Of a stretch of 64,000 nucleotides of DNA, positions 43,912-52,461 are shown one piece after another. Source of the stretch: an uncultured Clostridia bacterium (GTDB lineage: Bacteria > Bacillota > Clostridia > Christensenellales > Borkfalkiaceae); NCBI GenBank assembly GCA_947087265.1, contig CAMUBY010000002.1, positions 204,842-268,841 on the forward strand. The letters are read 5' to 3'. Positions within the stretch are counted from its first letter, which is position 1; each line of letters opens with the position of its first letter. Below the pieces are notes generated by a model. The model searched no databases. It saw only the letters and a list, made by a program, of their open reading frames with translations, and was not told the origin of the DNA. The position numbers and the translations under genes are program-made.

Positions 43912-44477
43912 AAAAAACGGCTTTGGCTTGTGCGCTCGTTTGCGCCGTATTACTCTTTTTAGACCTCATTTCCAAAACCGTCGTTTTTTCCATGGATATT
44001 CACCAGACGCAGTATTTCCTCGACTTTGTCAGAATTAACTGCCATCGGAACGAGGGAATGATGCTCGGCATCGGAAATAAAAGCCCCGGCTGGGTGATGG
44101 ATTTGGTGACCGCTTTGACGGGCGTTATGATTGTCGGAATCGTGGTGCTTTTCTTCACGGTATTCAAACGCAATAAACCTGCGGGCGTGTGTCTTGCGAT
44201 TATCGAGGCGGGTGCATTGGGGAATTTTATCGACCGCGTCTGCCTGAACTATGTGCGCGATTTTATCGACGTGCAAAAGATTTTATTTATTCCGGGCTAT
44301 ATTTGCAACGTGGCGGATATTTATATTATGGTCGGCGCCGTCGTGCTCATTTTCATCATCTTGTTTATCGGGAAGGGAGCGGTGTTCCCTCTTACCAAAA
44401 AATGGCGCGAGCAGGCGAAGATTGAGGACGCAAAAAAAGCGGAGTCGAAAAAGGAAAAGAAGCGGAAGGATTCATGA
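43908..44477 (+). CDS. lspA: lipoprotein signal peptidase II
   Basis: This 189-residue aspartic membrane protease cleaves lipidated prolipoproteins before the Cys. It has four helices. The catalytic dyad is Asp118 (YVRDFIDV) and Asp137 (NVADIYI), and the GALGNFIDR motif is at about 102-110. The usual NxGxAFG loop reads NCHRNEGMMLGIG here, as in several Clostridia. The C-terminus carries an added basic Lys/Glu-rich tail of about 30 residues. It is coupled by ATGA overlaps to both neighbours, and the operon also contains lgt, so both steps of lipoprotein maturation are encoded together. Confidence 0.92.
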   Translation: MKKTALACALVCAVLLFLDLISKTVVFSMDIHQTQYFLDFVRINCHRNEGMMLGIGNKSPGWVMDLVTALTGVMIVGIVVLFFTVFKRNKPAGVCLAIIEAGALGNFIDRVCLNYVRDFIDVQKILFIPGYICNVADIYIMVGAVVLIFIILFIGKGAVFPLTKKWREQAKIEDAKKAESKKEKKRKDS

Positions 44478-45382
44478 AAAAGCTTTCCTTTGAAGTCCGC
44501 GAAGAATGCCGCGCAGACGTTTTTTTCAGTGAGCAGACGGGTTTAACCCGCTCCGCCGTTAAAAAACTTGCCGAGGAAGGAAAAATTACGACGGACGGAA
44601 AACAGTTAAAAGCAGGGCAGAATCTCCGCAGCGGAATGCAAGCCGTCATTGAAATTCCCGACCCTGTGCCTATTTGCGCCGTACCCGAAGATATTCCCAT
44701 TGAAATTGTGTACGAGGACGACGATATTGCGGTTGTAAATAAACCGCAGGGCATGACCGTGCACGCAGGCGCAGGAAATACCGCAGGAACGCTTGTGAAC
44801 GCGCTTCTGTTCCGTTTGAAGTCTTTGAGCGGAATCAACGGAAAACTCCGCCCGGGCATTGTACACCGAATCGATAAAGATACTTCGGGATTGCTCGTCG
44901 TTGCCAAAAACGATGCGGCGCATTTATCGCTTTCTCGGCAGATTGCCGAAAAGACTTGTAAACGCGAATACCTTGCCTTGCTCGAAGGCGTTGTGAAAGA
45001 GGAGCGCGGCACGGTGGAAACGGATATCGGGCGCGATACGAAAGACCGTTTGAAAATGGCGGTTCTGCCTAAGGGAAAGGGGCGCGCCGCCGTCACAGAC
45101 TTCTTCGTGGAAAAGCGGTATGCGGGAAATACGCTCGTGCGGTTTTCTTTGCATACGGGGCGCACGCACCAAATCCGCGTGCACGCAAAATACCTCGGAC
45201 ACCCCGTCGTCGGCGACCCCGTGTACGGGTACAAGAAACAGCGGTTTGTCCTGAACGGACAGTTGCTGCACGCATACCGACTCACGCTCACCCATCCTGT
45301 AAGCGGCGAGCGCATGAGTTTTGAAGCGCCGTTGCCCGATTATTTCAAGCATATCCTTGATATTTTAGAGAAGGAACTGTGA
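44474..45382 (+). CDS. RluD-family pseudouridine synthase
   Basis: The product is 302 residues. An S4 RNA-binding domain at the N-terminus (about 15-75, SAVKKLAEEGKITTDGK) precedes the RsuA/RluA catalytic domain. The active-site Asp is about Asp134 in HRIDKDTSGLLVVAKND. GRTHQIRVHAKYLGHPVVGDPVYG and LHAYRLTLTHPVSGE are also diagnostic. It converts uridines to pseudouridine in 23S rRNA; the RluD/RluC/RluA target cannot be resolved. An ATGA overlap with lspA is the common Firmicute arrangement (lspA-rluD). Confidence 0.92.
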   Translation: MKKLSFEVREECRADVFFSEQTGLTRSAVKKLAEEGKITTDGKQLKAGQNLRSGMQAVIEIPDPVPICAVPEDIPIEIVYEDDDIAVVNKPQGMTVHAGAGNTAGTLVNALLFRLKSLSGINGKLRPGIVHRIDKDTSGLLVVAKNDAAHLSLSRQIAEKTCKREYLALLEGVVKEERGTVETDIGRDTKDRLKMAVLPKGKGRAAVTDFFVEKRYAGNTLVRFSLHTGRTHQIRVHAKYLGHPVVGDPVYGYKKQRFVLNGQLLHAYRLTLTHPVSGERMSFEAPLPDYFKHILDILEKEL

Positions 45383-45399
45383 AAATATCATTGCATTAG

Positions 45400-45428
45400 T
45401 TGCCAAACTTTGTTTGTAATGATATAAT
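45400..45428 (+). promoter_or_regulatory. promoter of the small membrane protein gene
   Basis: TTGCCA (45400-45405), a 17-bp spacer and TATAAT (45423-45428). Confidence 0.75.
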
Positions 45429-45457
45429 ATATAAAAAATATAAGGAAGGTAAATGGT

Positions 45458-45772
45458 ATGGCAAAACGTAGAAAACAACGCAGCGAAACGGCTGCAAAGC
45501 ACGATTTCATCAGAATGTGCGCGTTCATCGGAATTTTAATTTCCGCGGTTCTCTTTGTAGTGGGCGCAATCCTGAATGCGTGCAAATTGGGTAGCGTGAC
45601 GGGCGTGTTCAACTTTATTGCACAGCTTGCTCTTTTGGTTGCGGTTGCATTCCCCGCATGGGATTTCATCAAAACCAAAGGCAAGGTTTGGAGAATTGTT
45701 TACTGGGTTGCGCTTGTAATTTATATTGTGGGCTGCGTATTCGGGCTTGTTACCGTTTATGTATCGTTCTAA
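45458..45772 (+). CDS. small membrane protein of unknown function
   Basis: This 104-residue protein is preceded by SD AAGGAAGGT. It has a basic cytoplasmic start (MAKRRKQRSETAAKHD) and three hydrophobic helices (about 20-40, 50-68, 80-102). I do not recognise the family. It has its own consensus promoter and terminator between the pseudouridine synthase and der, so it is an independent transcription unit. Confidence 0.75.
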   Translation: MAKRRKQRSETAAKHDFIRMCAFIGILISAVLFVVGAILNACKLGSVTGVFNFIAQLALLVAVAFPAWDFIKTKGKVWRIVYWVALVIYIVGCVFGLVTVYVSF

Positions 45773-45798
45773 GCGCAGTAAGAGGAATTTGTTTTGAA

Positions 45799-45827
45799 AA
45801 ACGGCTCATAAAAGAGCCGTTTTTTCT
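45799..45827 (+). terminator. terminator before der
   Basis: ACGGCTC and GAGCCGT arms around ATAAA, followed by TTTTTCTTT. Confidence 0.85.
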
Positions 45828-45855
45828 TTACAAAAAAGCGGAATGCTTTTATAAT
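45827..45855 (+). promoter_or_regulatory. promoter of der-plsY
   Basis: TTTACA (45827-45832), a 17-bp spacer and TATAAT (45850-45855), 20 bases before the start codon, with an SD GGAGG between. Confidence 0.75.
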
Positions 45856-45875
45856 AGAGAGGAAAGGAGGGAAGT

Positions 45876-47186
45876 ATGAGCAACCCCGTGATTGCCATTG
45901 TAGGACGTCCGAACGTCGGGAAAAGCACTTTTTTCAATAAAGTTGCCGGCAGAAAAATATCAATAACCGAAAACAGACCCGGCGTCACGCGCGACCGTAT
46001 TACGGCAGACGCGGATTGGCGGGGCAGACCGTTCACGCTCGTCGATACGGGCGGCATCGAACTGAGAAGCGACGACAGTCTCTGGAAACAGATTGCGTTG
46101 CAGGCGCAGCTTGCAATCGAAACCGCCGACGTCATTCTCTTTTTCACGGATAGCCGCGAGGGGCTCACTTCGTCCGATTACGACGTGGCGGAAATCTTAC
46201 GCAAATGCGGAAAGCCCGTCGTGCTCGTTGTCAATAAGGTGGACGACTACTCTCCCGATAAACTCTTTGAATTTTACTCTCTGGGGTTAGGCGAACCGTT
46301 TGCGGTATCTTCCGAGCATTCGCGCGGTATCGGCGACGTGCTCGATAAAGCTTCGGAGTTCTTTCCGCAGGGAGAGGGGGAGGAAGATACATCGCTCAAA
46401 ATTGCCGTGGTCGGCAAACCCAACGCGGGGAAAAGTTCGCTTGTCAATAAACTTTTGGGGCAGGAGCGCACCATTGTCACCCCTATGGCTGGCACCACGC
46501 GCGATGCGGTAGATACGCGGTTCGAGCGCGAGGGCAAGCAGTATACCATTATCGATACGGCGGGCATTCGCAGGAAACGCTCGGTAGAGGACGACGTGGA
46601 ATACTATTCGGTACTCCGCGCGTTCGACGCGGTACGCCGCGCGGACGTCGTTCTCCTTGTGGTAGATGCGAACGAGGGACTCACCGAACAGGACGTGAAG
46701 ATTGCGGGCTATGTTCACGAGCAAGGCAAGCCTTCCGTTGTTGTCATGAACAAGTGGGATACTATTGAAAAAGATACGCACACCATTGAAAAGTTTGAGA
46801 AGGAACTTCGGGAAGACTTGAAGTTCATGGACTATTTCAAATCCGTTTATATTTCTGCCAAAACGGGACAGCGCACTGAAAAACTGCTCTCTTTGGCAGA
46901 AGAGGTATATGCGAACGCGGGGCGGCGCATTCCGACGGGTGAAATCAACGATTTGCTTATTGACGCGATGCGTGTTTCCGAACCGCCGTCTTACCTCGGC
47001 AGAAGGTTAAAGTTGTATTTCGCTTCGGAAGTTGCCGTGCGTCCGCCGCTCTTCGTGCTCATGGTCAACGATGAAAAACTGTTGCACTTTTCCTATGAGC
47101 GGTATCTGGAAAACGTCATTCGCGGCGCATACGATTTTTCGGGTACGCCGATTAAAATTCAGGTGAGGAATCATAAAGAATCATGA
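45876..47186 (+). CDS. der: ribosome-assembly GTPase Der (EngA)
   Basis: The product is 436 residues with two GTPase domains in tandem, as only Der has. The first has GRPNVGKST (about 10), DTGG and NKVD. The second has GKPNAGKSS (about 181), DTAGIRRK and NKWD. A KH-like C-terminal domain follows (about 350-436). Der acts in 50S subunit maturation. The 3' end overlaps plsY by 4 bases, an association seen in many Firmicutes. Confidence 0.97.
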   Translation: MSNPVIAIVGRPNVGKSTFFNKVAGRKISITENRPGVTRDRITADADWRGRPFTLVDTGGIELRSDDSLWKQIALQAQLAIETADVILFFTDSREGLTSSDYDVAEILRKCGKPVVLVVNKVDDYSPDKLFEFYSLGLGEPFAVSSEHSRGIGDVLDKASEFFPQGEGEEDTSLKIAVVGKPNAGKSSLVNKLLGQERTIVTPMAGTTRDAVDTRFEREGKQYTIIDTAGIRRKRSVEDDVEYYSVLRAFDAVRRADVVLLVVDANEGLTEQDVKIAGYVHEQGKPSVVVMNKWDTIEKDTHTIEKFEKELREDLKFMDYFKSVYISAKTGQRTEKLLSLAEEVYANAGRRIPTGEINDLLIDAMRVSEPPSYLGRRLKLYFASEVAVRPPLFVLMVNDEKLLHFSYERYLENVIRGAYDFSGTPIKIQVRNHKES

Positions 47187-47920
47187 AGGATATTGCCTTT
47201 TCTGATTTTTGGTATTGGATGTTGCTGATGGCAGTCGTGTGTTATTTTATCGGCTGTATCAATATCGCAGTCATCATATCCAAAGCGCGCCATAAAGACG
47301 TGCACAAAATCGGGAGCGGAAACCCCGGGGCGATGAATATCAGCCGCGAATTCGGCTTGAAAGTCGGGTTTCTGAATTTCATGTTTGACGTGTGCAAGGG
47401 CGGCATTCCCGCTTTGGTCTCTTATTTCATTTTCCGCGGATACGTGTTCGAGGGAACGCAGATTCTCGTTTCCGATTTAACGCGTTACTTTTGCGGCTTG
47501 TTCGTTATCCTCGGGCATATCTGGCCCGTCACCATGAAGTTCAAGGGCGGCAAGGGAATTGCCTGCACGTTCGGCTTGTTTGCGTTCAGCCTGCCGTGCG
47601 AACAGGTTTGGTTTATTCCGATTGTCATCGGCGGATATCTTCTGATTCTGTTATATATTGCTCTCACCGAATGGGGCTCCATGGGCTCGCTTATCGGGGT
47701 TACGGGTTTCAGCCTTTGGCAGGGTATGATTTTCTTTCAGAATTATCAGGCGGATTTGAAGAGCGGCTGGGTGGTTTGGTTGTTTATGATGTTACTTGCA
47801 ATCAACTTCCTCACCTGGTTTAAGCACCGTATGAATTTGGTGCGGCTCTTTTCGGGCGAGGAACACCGCACTTCCGTGAAAAAACTTTCCAAAGGGAAAC
47901 GCGGAAAAAATAATATGTAA
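47183..47920 (+). CDS. plsY: acyl-phosphate glycerol-3-phosphate acyltransferase
   Basis: This 245-residue membrane enzyme makes lysophosphatidic acid from acyl-phosphate and glycerol-3-phosphate. Conserved blocks are YFIGCINIAVIISK (about 20), HKIGSGNPGAMNISREFG (about 42-59, the glycerol-phosphate loop), the KGGIPAL loop, GHIWPVTMKFKGGKGIAC (about 112-129), and a final helix region. It is about 40 residues longer than typical PlsY, because of a longer periplasmic segment (RGYVFEGTQILVSDLTRYF) and a basic tail. It is translationally coupled to der. Confidence 0.92.
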   Translation: MKDIAFSDFWYWMLLMAVVCYFIGCINIAVIISKARHKDVHKIGSGNPGAMNISREFGLKVGFLNFMFDVCKGGIPALVSYFIFRGYVFEGTQILVSDLTRYFCGLFVILGHIWPVTMKFKGGKGIACTFGLFAFSLPCEQVWFIPIVIGGYLLILLYIALTEWGSMGSLIGVTGFSLWQGMIFFQNYQADLKSGWVVWLFMMLLAINFLTWFKHRMNLVRLFSGEEHRTSVKKLSKGKRGKNNM

Positions 47921-47928
47921 AAGAATAA

Positions 47929-47966
47929 CAAATGCCGTTCGGCGCATCTGCGCCGAACGGCATTTG
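47929..47966. terminator. bidirectional terminator between plsY and gpmI
   Basis: An 18-bp perfect inverted repeat (47929-47946 and 47949-47966) with a 2-base centre lies between two convergent genes. Confidence 0.85.
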
Positions 47967-47978
47967 TCGTAAGAAACG

Positions 47979-49538
47979 TTATTTTTCAATCAAACTCTTG
48001 CCCGTCATCTCTTCGGGAACGGGGAGTCCCATGAGTTCCAAGAGGGTAGGGGCAAGGTCGGCAAGCACGCCGTCTTTTCTCAGTTTCACATTTTTATGCT
48101 GTTCGGAAACAAGCACGACGGGCACGGGGTTGGTGGTATGCGCCGTAAAGGGCGAGCCGTCCGTGTCGAGCATTTTATCCGCATTGCCGTGGTCGGCGGT
48201 GAGGAGCGCGCTGCCGCCCATAGAAAGAATTTTATCGGTGACTTTCTTCACGCATTCGTCCACCGTGTGCACCGCTTTTTCCGCCGCGGGAATCACGCCC
48301 GTGTGCCCGACCATGTCGCAGTTGGCAAAGTTCAATATCATCGCGTCGTATTCGCCCGTGGAAAGTTCTTCAAGCACTTTGTCGGTTACTTCGTAGGCGG
48401 ACATTTCGGGCTGCAAATCGTAAGTGGCAACTTTGGGGGAGTTGACGAGTACGCGCACTTCGTTTTTGTTGGGCGCTTCTACGCCGCCGTTGAAGAAGAA
48501 GGTAACGTGTGCGTATTTTTCCGTTTCCGCTATCCGCAGTTGCTTTTTGCCGAGCGAAGCGAGATATTCTCCCAGCGTGTTTTTCATGCTCTGTTTGGGG
48601 AAGGCGATTTCCACGCCGCCGAACCCTGCGTCGTACACCGTAAAGCAGACGTAAACGGGCGCAAGGAAGCCCGTCTTGCGTTCAAAGGCAATGCCTTTGG
48701 GAACTACAAACTCTTTTTGGGTGAACGCGCGCGTAATTTCGCGCGCTCTGTCGGGTCGGAAGTTGAAGAAAATCACGCTGTCGCCCGCTTCCACCAAAGC
48801 AACGGGCTTGCCGTTTTCCACCACGTTGGTGGGTAACACGAATTCGTCCGTGACGCCGTTCGCGTAAGACTGTTCAAGCGCTTTTACGGGACAGTCCGTC
48901 TGCACGCCGTTGCCGAGCGTGAGCATATCGTAGGCTTTTTCCACTCTGTCCCAGTTGTTGTCGCGGTCCATGGCGTAATATCTGCCCGAAAGGGAGGCAA
49001 TCTTGCCGTAGCCGAGTTCCTTCATTTTGGCGTACAGCTCTTTCACAAAGTCTACGCCAGAAGTGGGGGAAACGTCGCGCCCGTCCATAAAGCAGTGCAC
49101 ATAAGTTTGGGGTACGCCGCGTTTTTTCGCCATTTCAAGCAGCGCGTAAAGGTGCGTAATGTGACTGTGTACGCCGCCGTCGGACAGAAGTCCCCAAAGG
49201 TGAAGTTTTTTGCCGTTTTGTTTTGCGCTGTCCATGGCTTTTACGAGCGCGGGATTTTCAAAAAAATCGCCGTCGTCGATAGATTTCGTAATCTTCGTCA
49301 AATCCTGATAAACGATTCTGCCTGCGCCCATGTTGAGGTGTCCGACTTCGGAATTTCCCATTTGTCCGTCGGGAAGTCCGACCGAAAGCCCGCTTGCGCC
49401 GAGCGTTGCGGAGGGATATTTTTTGCGCAGTTCGGTTACGTTTTTACTGCCGTCGAGCGCGATGGCATTTCCGTCGGTTTCGGTGTTGAGTCCGTAACCG
49501 TCCATAATAATCATCGCGTAAGGTGTTTTCTTTGCCAT
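47979..49538 (-). CDS. gpmI: 2,3-bisphosphoglycerate-independent phosphoglycerate mutase
   Basis: This 519-residue Mn-dependent enzyme interconverts 3- and 2-phosphoglycerate. IMDGYG near the start supplies the first metal Asp, and the catalytic Ser63 lies in GQMGNSEVGHLN. CFMDGRDVSPTSG, NFRPDRAREI and TADHGNADKM complete the metal sites of the two subdomains. The start codon follows AGAGGT. tpiA and pgk follow within 5 kb on the same strand but as separate transcription units, so lower glycolysis genes are clustered without forming one operon. Confidence 0.96.
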   Translation of the reverse strand: MAKKTPYAMIIMDGYGLNTETDGNAIALDGSKNVTELRKKYPSATLGASGLSVGLPDGQMGNSEVGHLNMGAGRIVYQDLTKITKSIDDGDFFENPALVKAMDSAKQNGKKLHLWGLLSDGGVHSHITHLYALLEMAKKRGVPQTYVHCFMDGRDVSPTSGVDFVKELYAKMKELGYGKIASLSGRYYAMDRDNNWDRVEKAYDMLTLGNGVQTDCPVKALEQSYANGVTDEFVLPTNVVENGKPVALVEAGDSVIFFNFRPDRAREITRAFTQKEFVVPKGIAFERKTGFLAPVYVCFTVYDAGFGGVEIAFPKQSMKNTLGEYLASLGKKQLRIAETEKYAHVTFFFNGGVEAPNKNEVRVLVNSPKVATYDLQPEMSAYEVTDKVLEELSTGEYDAMILNFANCDMVGHTGVIPAAEKAVHTVDECVKKVTDKILSMGGSALLTADHGNADKMLDTDGSPFTAHTTNPVPVVLVSEQHKNVKLRKDGVLADLAPTLLELMGLPVPEEMTGKSLIEK

Positions 49539-49569
49539 AGGGGTACCTCTTAATGTTGATTTCCTCTCT

Positions 49570-49599
49570 ATTATATACCCGAATTGCCGTTGATTGCAA
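49570..49599 (-). promoter_or_regulatory. promoter of gpmI
   Basis: On the minus strand, TTGCAA (49594-49599), an 18-bp spacer and TATAAT (49570-49575). Confidence 0.65.
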
Positions 49600-49640
49600 G
49601 CGCAGAGGGGCGCTAAATGCGGAAATTTTTACTTGGGGTA

Positions 49641-49669
49641 TTGAATTTTGCGGTTTGCCGTGTTATAAT
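49641..49669 (+). promoter_or_regulatory. promoter of the SGNH lipoprotein gene
   Basis: TTGAAT (49641-49646), a 17-bp spacer and TATAAT (49664-49669), 26 bases before the start. Confidence 0.7.
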
Positions 49670-49694
49670 CAAGAAAACGTTTTACGGAGGAATC

Positions 49695-50678
49695 ATGTTT
49701 ATGGGGGAGGGTGTGAAACTCAGAAGGATTGCGCTGTTCTTGGCGGCGGCAGTGCTTTGTTGCACGGTTTGCGTGTTGACGGCGGCGTGCGGTAATTCCG
49801 TTAAGAAAATAGGAGATATCCCGAACATGACAAAGGGCTACTTTGCAGGGTTGGAGTCCGCGTCCTGCGTGACGCTCAATCTGGAAGATTATGTAAAAGC
49901 AAACGGCACCGAAGTCACGTATACCGCCGCGAGCGACAACGAAGAGGTCGCAACCGTAACGGTAGAGGGAAACACGCTTACGGCGAATTTGGTCGGCAAC
50001 GAGGGGTACTCGAAAATTACCGTAACCGTGAACGCAAACGGAAAAAAGGCGTTTGACTTGTCTTTTACGCTCAATGCAAACGTTTATGCGAAAGTGGCTT
50101 GCATCGGGGATAGCCTCACTTACGGACATTCCTGGAACTATCAGTCCTACCCTGTGTATTTGCAGGAGCAACTCGGCAGCGGCGTTCAAGTTAAAAATTT
50201 CGGCGTGAACGGCTGTGCCGTCACGAACCGCAACGAACCGAACTATCAACTCAAATACGATACGCTCAAAGAATATACAAACAGCAAGAATTTTGCGCCC
50301 GACATTGTGGTCATTATGCTCGGGTCCAACGACGGCTTTAACTGGACGGGCTCCGCGCCTACCTTTGAAGAGGAGTACCGAAAACTGATTGATTCCTATA
50401 TCGATAACGGCGCACAGCAGATTGTGCTCCTCACTTCTCCGCCTACGTTGACGCCAAACGCTTTTAATCTTCCCAACGACGTGATTAAGACGGAGGTCTG
50501 TCCGCGTCAACGCGCGTTGGCAGAGGAATACGAATTTCCGCTTTTAGATTTACGTGCGGTATTCGAGGCGCACAGCGATTTGGAATCGCTCTACCGCCCG
50601 AACGACGGCGTGCATTTTTCGGTAAAGGGCGCGCAGCTGGTTGCGGAGCTTGTTGCCGAAACCGTTACGAAGTTATAA
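49695..50678 (+). CDS. secreted SGNH-hydrolase lipoprotein
   Basis: The product is 327 residues from the ATG at 49695 (SD GGAGG 49686-49690); a further upstream start overlaps the promoter. The lipobox LTAAC places the anchoring Cys at about residue 34. A bacterial Ig-like domain follows (about 50-135, ATVTVEGNTLTANLVGN). The SGNH hydrolase domain has block I GDSLTYG (about 141), block II Gly in NFGVNG, block III GSND, and block V DGVHFSVKG with the Asp-His pair. Such enzymes are esterases or deacetylases acting on carbohydrate acetyl groups or lipids. The target is unknown; a surface glycan substrate is a guess. Confidence 0.85.
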   Translation: MFMGEGVKLRRIALFLAAAVLCCTVCVLTAACGNSVKKIGDIPNMTKGYFAGLESASCVTLNLEDYVKANGTEVTYTAASDNEEVATVTVEGNTLTANLVGNEGYSKITVTVNANGKKAFDLSFTLNANVYAKVACIGDSLTYGHSWNYQSYPVYLQEQLGSGVQVKNFGVNGCAVTNRNEPNYQLKYDTLKEYTNSKNFAPDIVVIMLGSNDGFNWTGSAPTFEEEYRKLIDSYIDNGAQQIVLLTSPPTLTPNAFNLPNDVIKTEVCPRQRALAEEYEFPLLDLRAVFEAHSDLESLYRPNDGVHFSVKGAQLVAELVAETVTKL

Positions 50679-50688
50679 GATAAAAAAG

Positions 50689-50723
50689 AAAGAGAGCAGG
50701 ACTTGAAAGTCCTGCTCTTTTTG
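50689..50723. terminator. terminator between the SGNH gene and tpiA
   Basis: AAGAGAGCAGGACT-type arm pairs with AGTCCTGCTCTTT around TGAA. It has A- and T-runs on both sides, so it may serve both convergent genes. Confidence 0.85.
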
Positions 50724-50760
50724 TATTTATGATTTATTTTACATATGTATTTTTATGCAC

Positions 50761-51537
50761 TTATAATAAATCTTTATTTAATTTCAATCCCTGCGCATCG
50801 TAATGGACGATAGCGGAGAAGTCCGCCGATTTCAGCGACGCGCCGCCGATGAGTCCGCCGTCGATTTCGGGCATTGCCATGAGTTGTTTGCAGTTGCCTG
50901 CGTTCATGGAGCCGCCGTACTGAATGCGTACTTTTTCGGCGCACTTGGGGCAGAATACTTCGGCGCACTTTTTGCGGATGTAGCCGATAGTTTCGTTTGC
51001 CTGTTCGGCTGTTGCCGTTTTGCCCGTGCCGATTGCCCAGACAGGTTCGTAAGCAATGACGATTTCGGAAATATTTTCAATGCCTTTCATACCTTCTTCG
51101 ATTTGGCGTGCGAGCACTTCTTCGGTTTTTCCGTTTTCGCGTTCTTCGAGCGTTTCACCGATGCAGACGATGGGAACGAGCCCTGCGGCGAGTGCGGCGT
51201 GGGTGCGCTTGTTTACGGTTTCGTCTGTTTCGCCGAAGTATTGTCTGCGTTCGCTGTGTCCGATAATCACGTATTTCACGCCGTATTCTTTGAGCATTTC
51301 GGCGGAAATTTCACCCGTGTACGCGCCTTTTTCCGCGAAGTGCACGTTCTGTGCGCCGAGCGCGATATTGCTGCCTTTTAAGGCTTCCGCAACGGCGGGA
51401 ATGTCGATGGCGGGCACGCAGACAACGACCTCGCAGTTCGCGTCTTTTACAAGCGGTTTCAGTTCGTTTACGAGTTTCACGCCTGCCGCCGCAGTGTTGT
51501 TCATTTTCCAGTTTCCTGCAATAATGGGTTTACGCAT
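50761..51537 (-). CDS. tpiA: triosephosphate isomerase
   Basis: This 258-residue TIM-barrel enzyme interconverts dihydroxyacetone phosphate and glyceraldehyde-3-phosphate. It starts MRKPIIAGNWKMNN, with substrate-binding Asn9 and Lys11. The catalytic His94 is in IIGHSERR and the catalytic base Glu164 in AYEPVWAIGTG. The phosphate-binding loops YGGSMNAGN and GGLIGGASL are near the C-terminus. It has its own promoter. Confidence 0.97.
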   Translation of the reverse strand: MRKPIIAGNWKMNNTAAAGVKLVNELKPLVKDANCEVVVCVPAIDIPAVAEALKGSNIALGAQNVHFAEKGAYTGEISAEMLKEYGVKYVIIGHSERRQYFGETDETVNKRTHAALAAGLVPIVCIGETLEERENGKTEEVLARQIEEGMKGIENISEIVIAYEPVWAIGTGKTATAEQANETIGYIRKKCAEVFCPKCAEKVRIQYGGSMNAGNCKQLMAMPEIDGGLIGGASLKSADFSAIVHYDAQGLKLNKDLL

Positions 51538-51564
51538 AAATAACTCCTTGAAGTTTTTTCTTTT

Positions 51565-51593
51565 ATTATATCACAAAGATTTTGGCTATGCAA
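51565..51593 (-). promoter_or_regulatory. promoter of tpiA
   Basis: On the minus strand, TTGCAT (51588-51593), a 17-bp spacer and TATAAT (51565-51570). Confidence 0.7.
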
Positions 51594-51651
51594 TGTAAAT
51601 TTGTTATTTCGCAAGAAGAATTCTTCTTTCCACACCTTTTTGGAAATTTTT

Positions 51652-51996
51652 TTATGCTTTGGATTTTGTGATGTTTATTCCCGATAAGCCTTCGCCGTAT
51701 CCTAAAAGGCGCACCTTTTGTGCTTGATTCATTGTCCGATACATATTGAGCAATTCTGTTTCTTCGTCCGATAGAGGAGAGGTCGGAGAAACTGTATTAC
51801 CGAAATCGTCCGTGCGCCCTAAAAGATAGTCCGTTGAAACACTGAATAAATCTGCAAGAATAATAAGCATTCTTAAATCGGGTTGATTGATTCCGTTTTC
51901 CCAATTTGCATAAACTTGACGGCTTACTCCGATTTTGCCAGCGATTTCTTGTTGCGTTACGTTTTTTTCTATCCGTAATTCTCTTAATTTAAGCAT
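51652..51996 (-). CDS. Xre-family HTH transcriptional regulator
   Basis: The product is 114 residues from the ATG that reads out from 51996, preceded by AGAGGT; a longer frame would run into its own operators. The N-terminal 65 residues are a Cro/CI-type HTH (LRELRIEKNVTQQEIAGKIGVSRQVYANWENGINQPDL), continuing into LADLFSVSTDYLLGRTDD. The C-terminal 40 residues (SDEETELLNMYRTMNQAQKVRLLGY) are a typical short helical dimerisation tail. It is divergent from a small gene at 52124, with three GCAAG-N5-CTTGC palindromes between, most likely its binding sites. Confidence 0.9.
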   Translation of the reverse strand: MLKLRELRIEKNVTQQEIAGKIGVSRQVYANWENGINQPDLRMLIILADLFSVSTDYLLGRTDDFGNTVSPTSPLSDEETELLNMYRTMNQAQKVRLLGYGEGLSGINITKSKA

Positions 51997-52020
51997 AATA
52001 ACCTCTTTACTATAATTATA

Positions 52021-52095
52021 GCAAGAATTTCTTGCAAAATACTTGACAAGCAAGAATAACTTGCTATAATATTGTTAAATGCAAGAAAAACTTGC
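52021..52095. promoter_or_regulatory. three palindromic operators between the Xre gene and its divergent partner
   Basis: GCAAG-N5-CTTGC occurs at 52021-52035, 52050-52064 and 52081-52095, with centres 29 and 31 bp apart. The middle site fills the spacer of the rightward promoter. Confidence 0.85.
52043..52070 (+). promoter_or_regulatory. rightward promoter overlapping the middle operator
   Basis: TTGACA (52043-52048), a 16-bp spacer and TATAAT (52065-52070). Occupancy of the middle palindrome would block it. Confidence 0.8.
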
Positions 52096-52123
52096 TTTTA
52101 ATAACTTTTGCAGGAGAATGCTT

Positions 52124-52411
52124 ATGAACGACAAATTGTTAAGAGAATTATATTACGGAAATGAACGGTTTTTAGGAATGTTAAGGCGAAAGAATGAGGA
52201 ATATGAACGCGTAGAAAAAGAGAAAGGGGAATATTATAAGAAATTACTCAGCCTGTTAGGCGAAGAACCCCGAGAGTGGTTGGATGAAATCTGGTTGTTG
52301 GAAGGAGATTTGCAATCGGAATGGGGCTACACGAATTTTCAGGCAGGGCTGAACTTCGGCTTATGGCTGGCGGTACAGGCGCTATTCGTTACAGATTCGC
52401 AAGAAGAATAA
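52124..52411 (+). CDS. small helical protein, DUF6809-like
   Basis: The product is 95 residues from the ATG at 52124 (AGGAG at 52112-52116, seven bases away); the ATG at 52118 is too close to the SD. The sequence is charged and helical (LLRELYYGNERFLGMLRRKNEEYERVEKE) and ends with a hydrophobic amphipathic segment (NFQAGLNFGLWLAVQALF). This layout resembles DUF6809, a family of small Firmicute proteins of unknown function. It is controlled with, and divergent from, the Xre regulator, so the two form a self-contained module. A toxin role is possible but unsupported. Confidence 0.65.
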   Translation: MNDKLLRELYYGNERFLGMLRRKNEEYERVEKEKGEYYKKLLSLLGEEPREWLDEIWLLEGDLQSEWGYTNFQAGLNFGLWLAVQALFVTDSQEE

Positions 52412-52423
52412 ACGCACAGAAAA

Positions 52424-52450
52424 AAAGCCCTCCCGAAACGGGAGGGCTTT
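52424..52450. terminator. bidirectional terminator between the small gene and pgk
   Basis: AAAGCCCTCCCG and CGGGAGGGCTTT form a 12-bp stem with A- and T-rich flanks, between convergent genes. Confidence 0.85.
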
Positions 52451-52461
52451 ATAATATTTTT

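Noticed and set aside
48096..48836. 246-codon open frame opposite gpmI
   Set aside because: Shadow of a certain gene; rich in His, Arg and Phe, with no SD.
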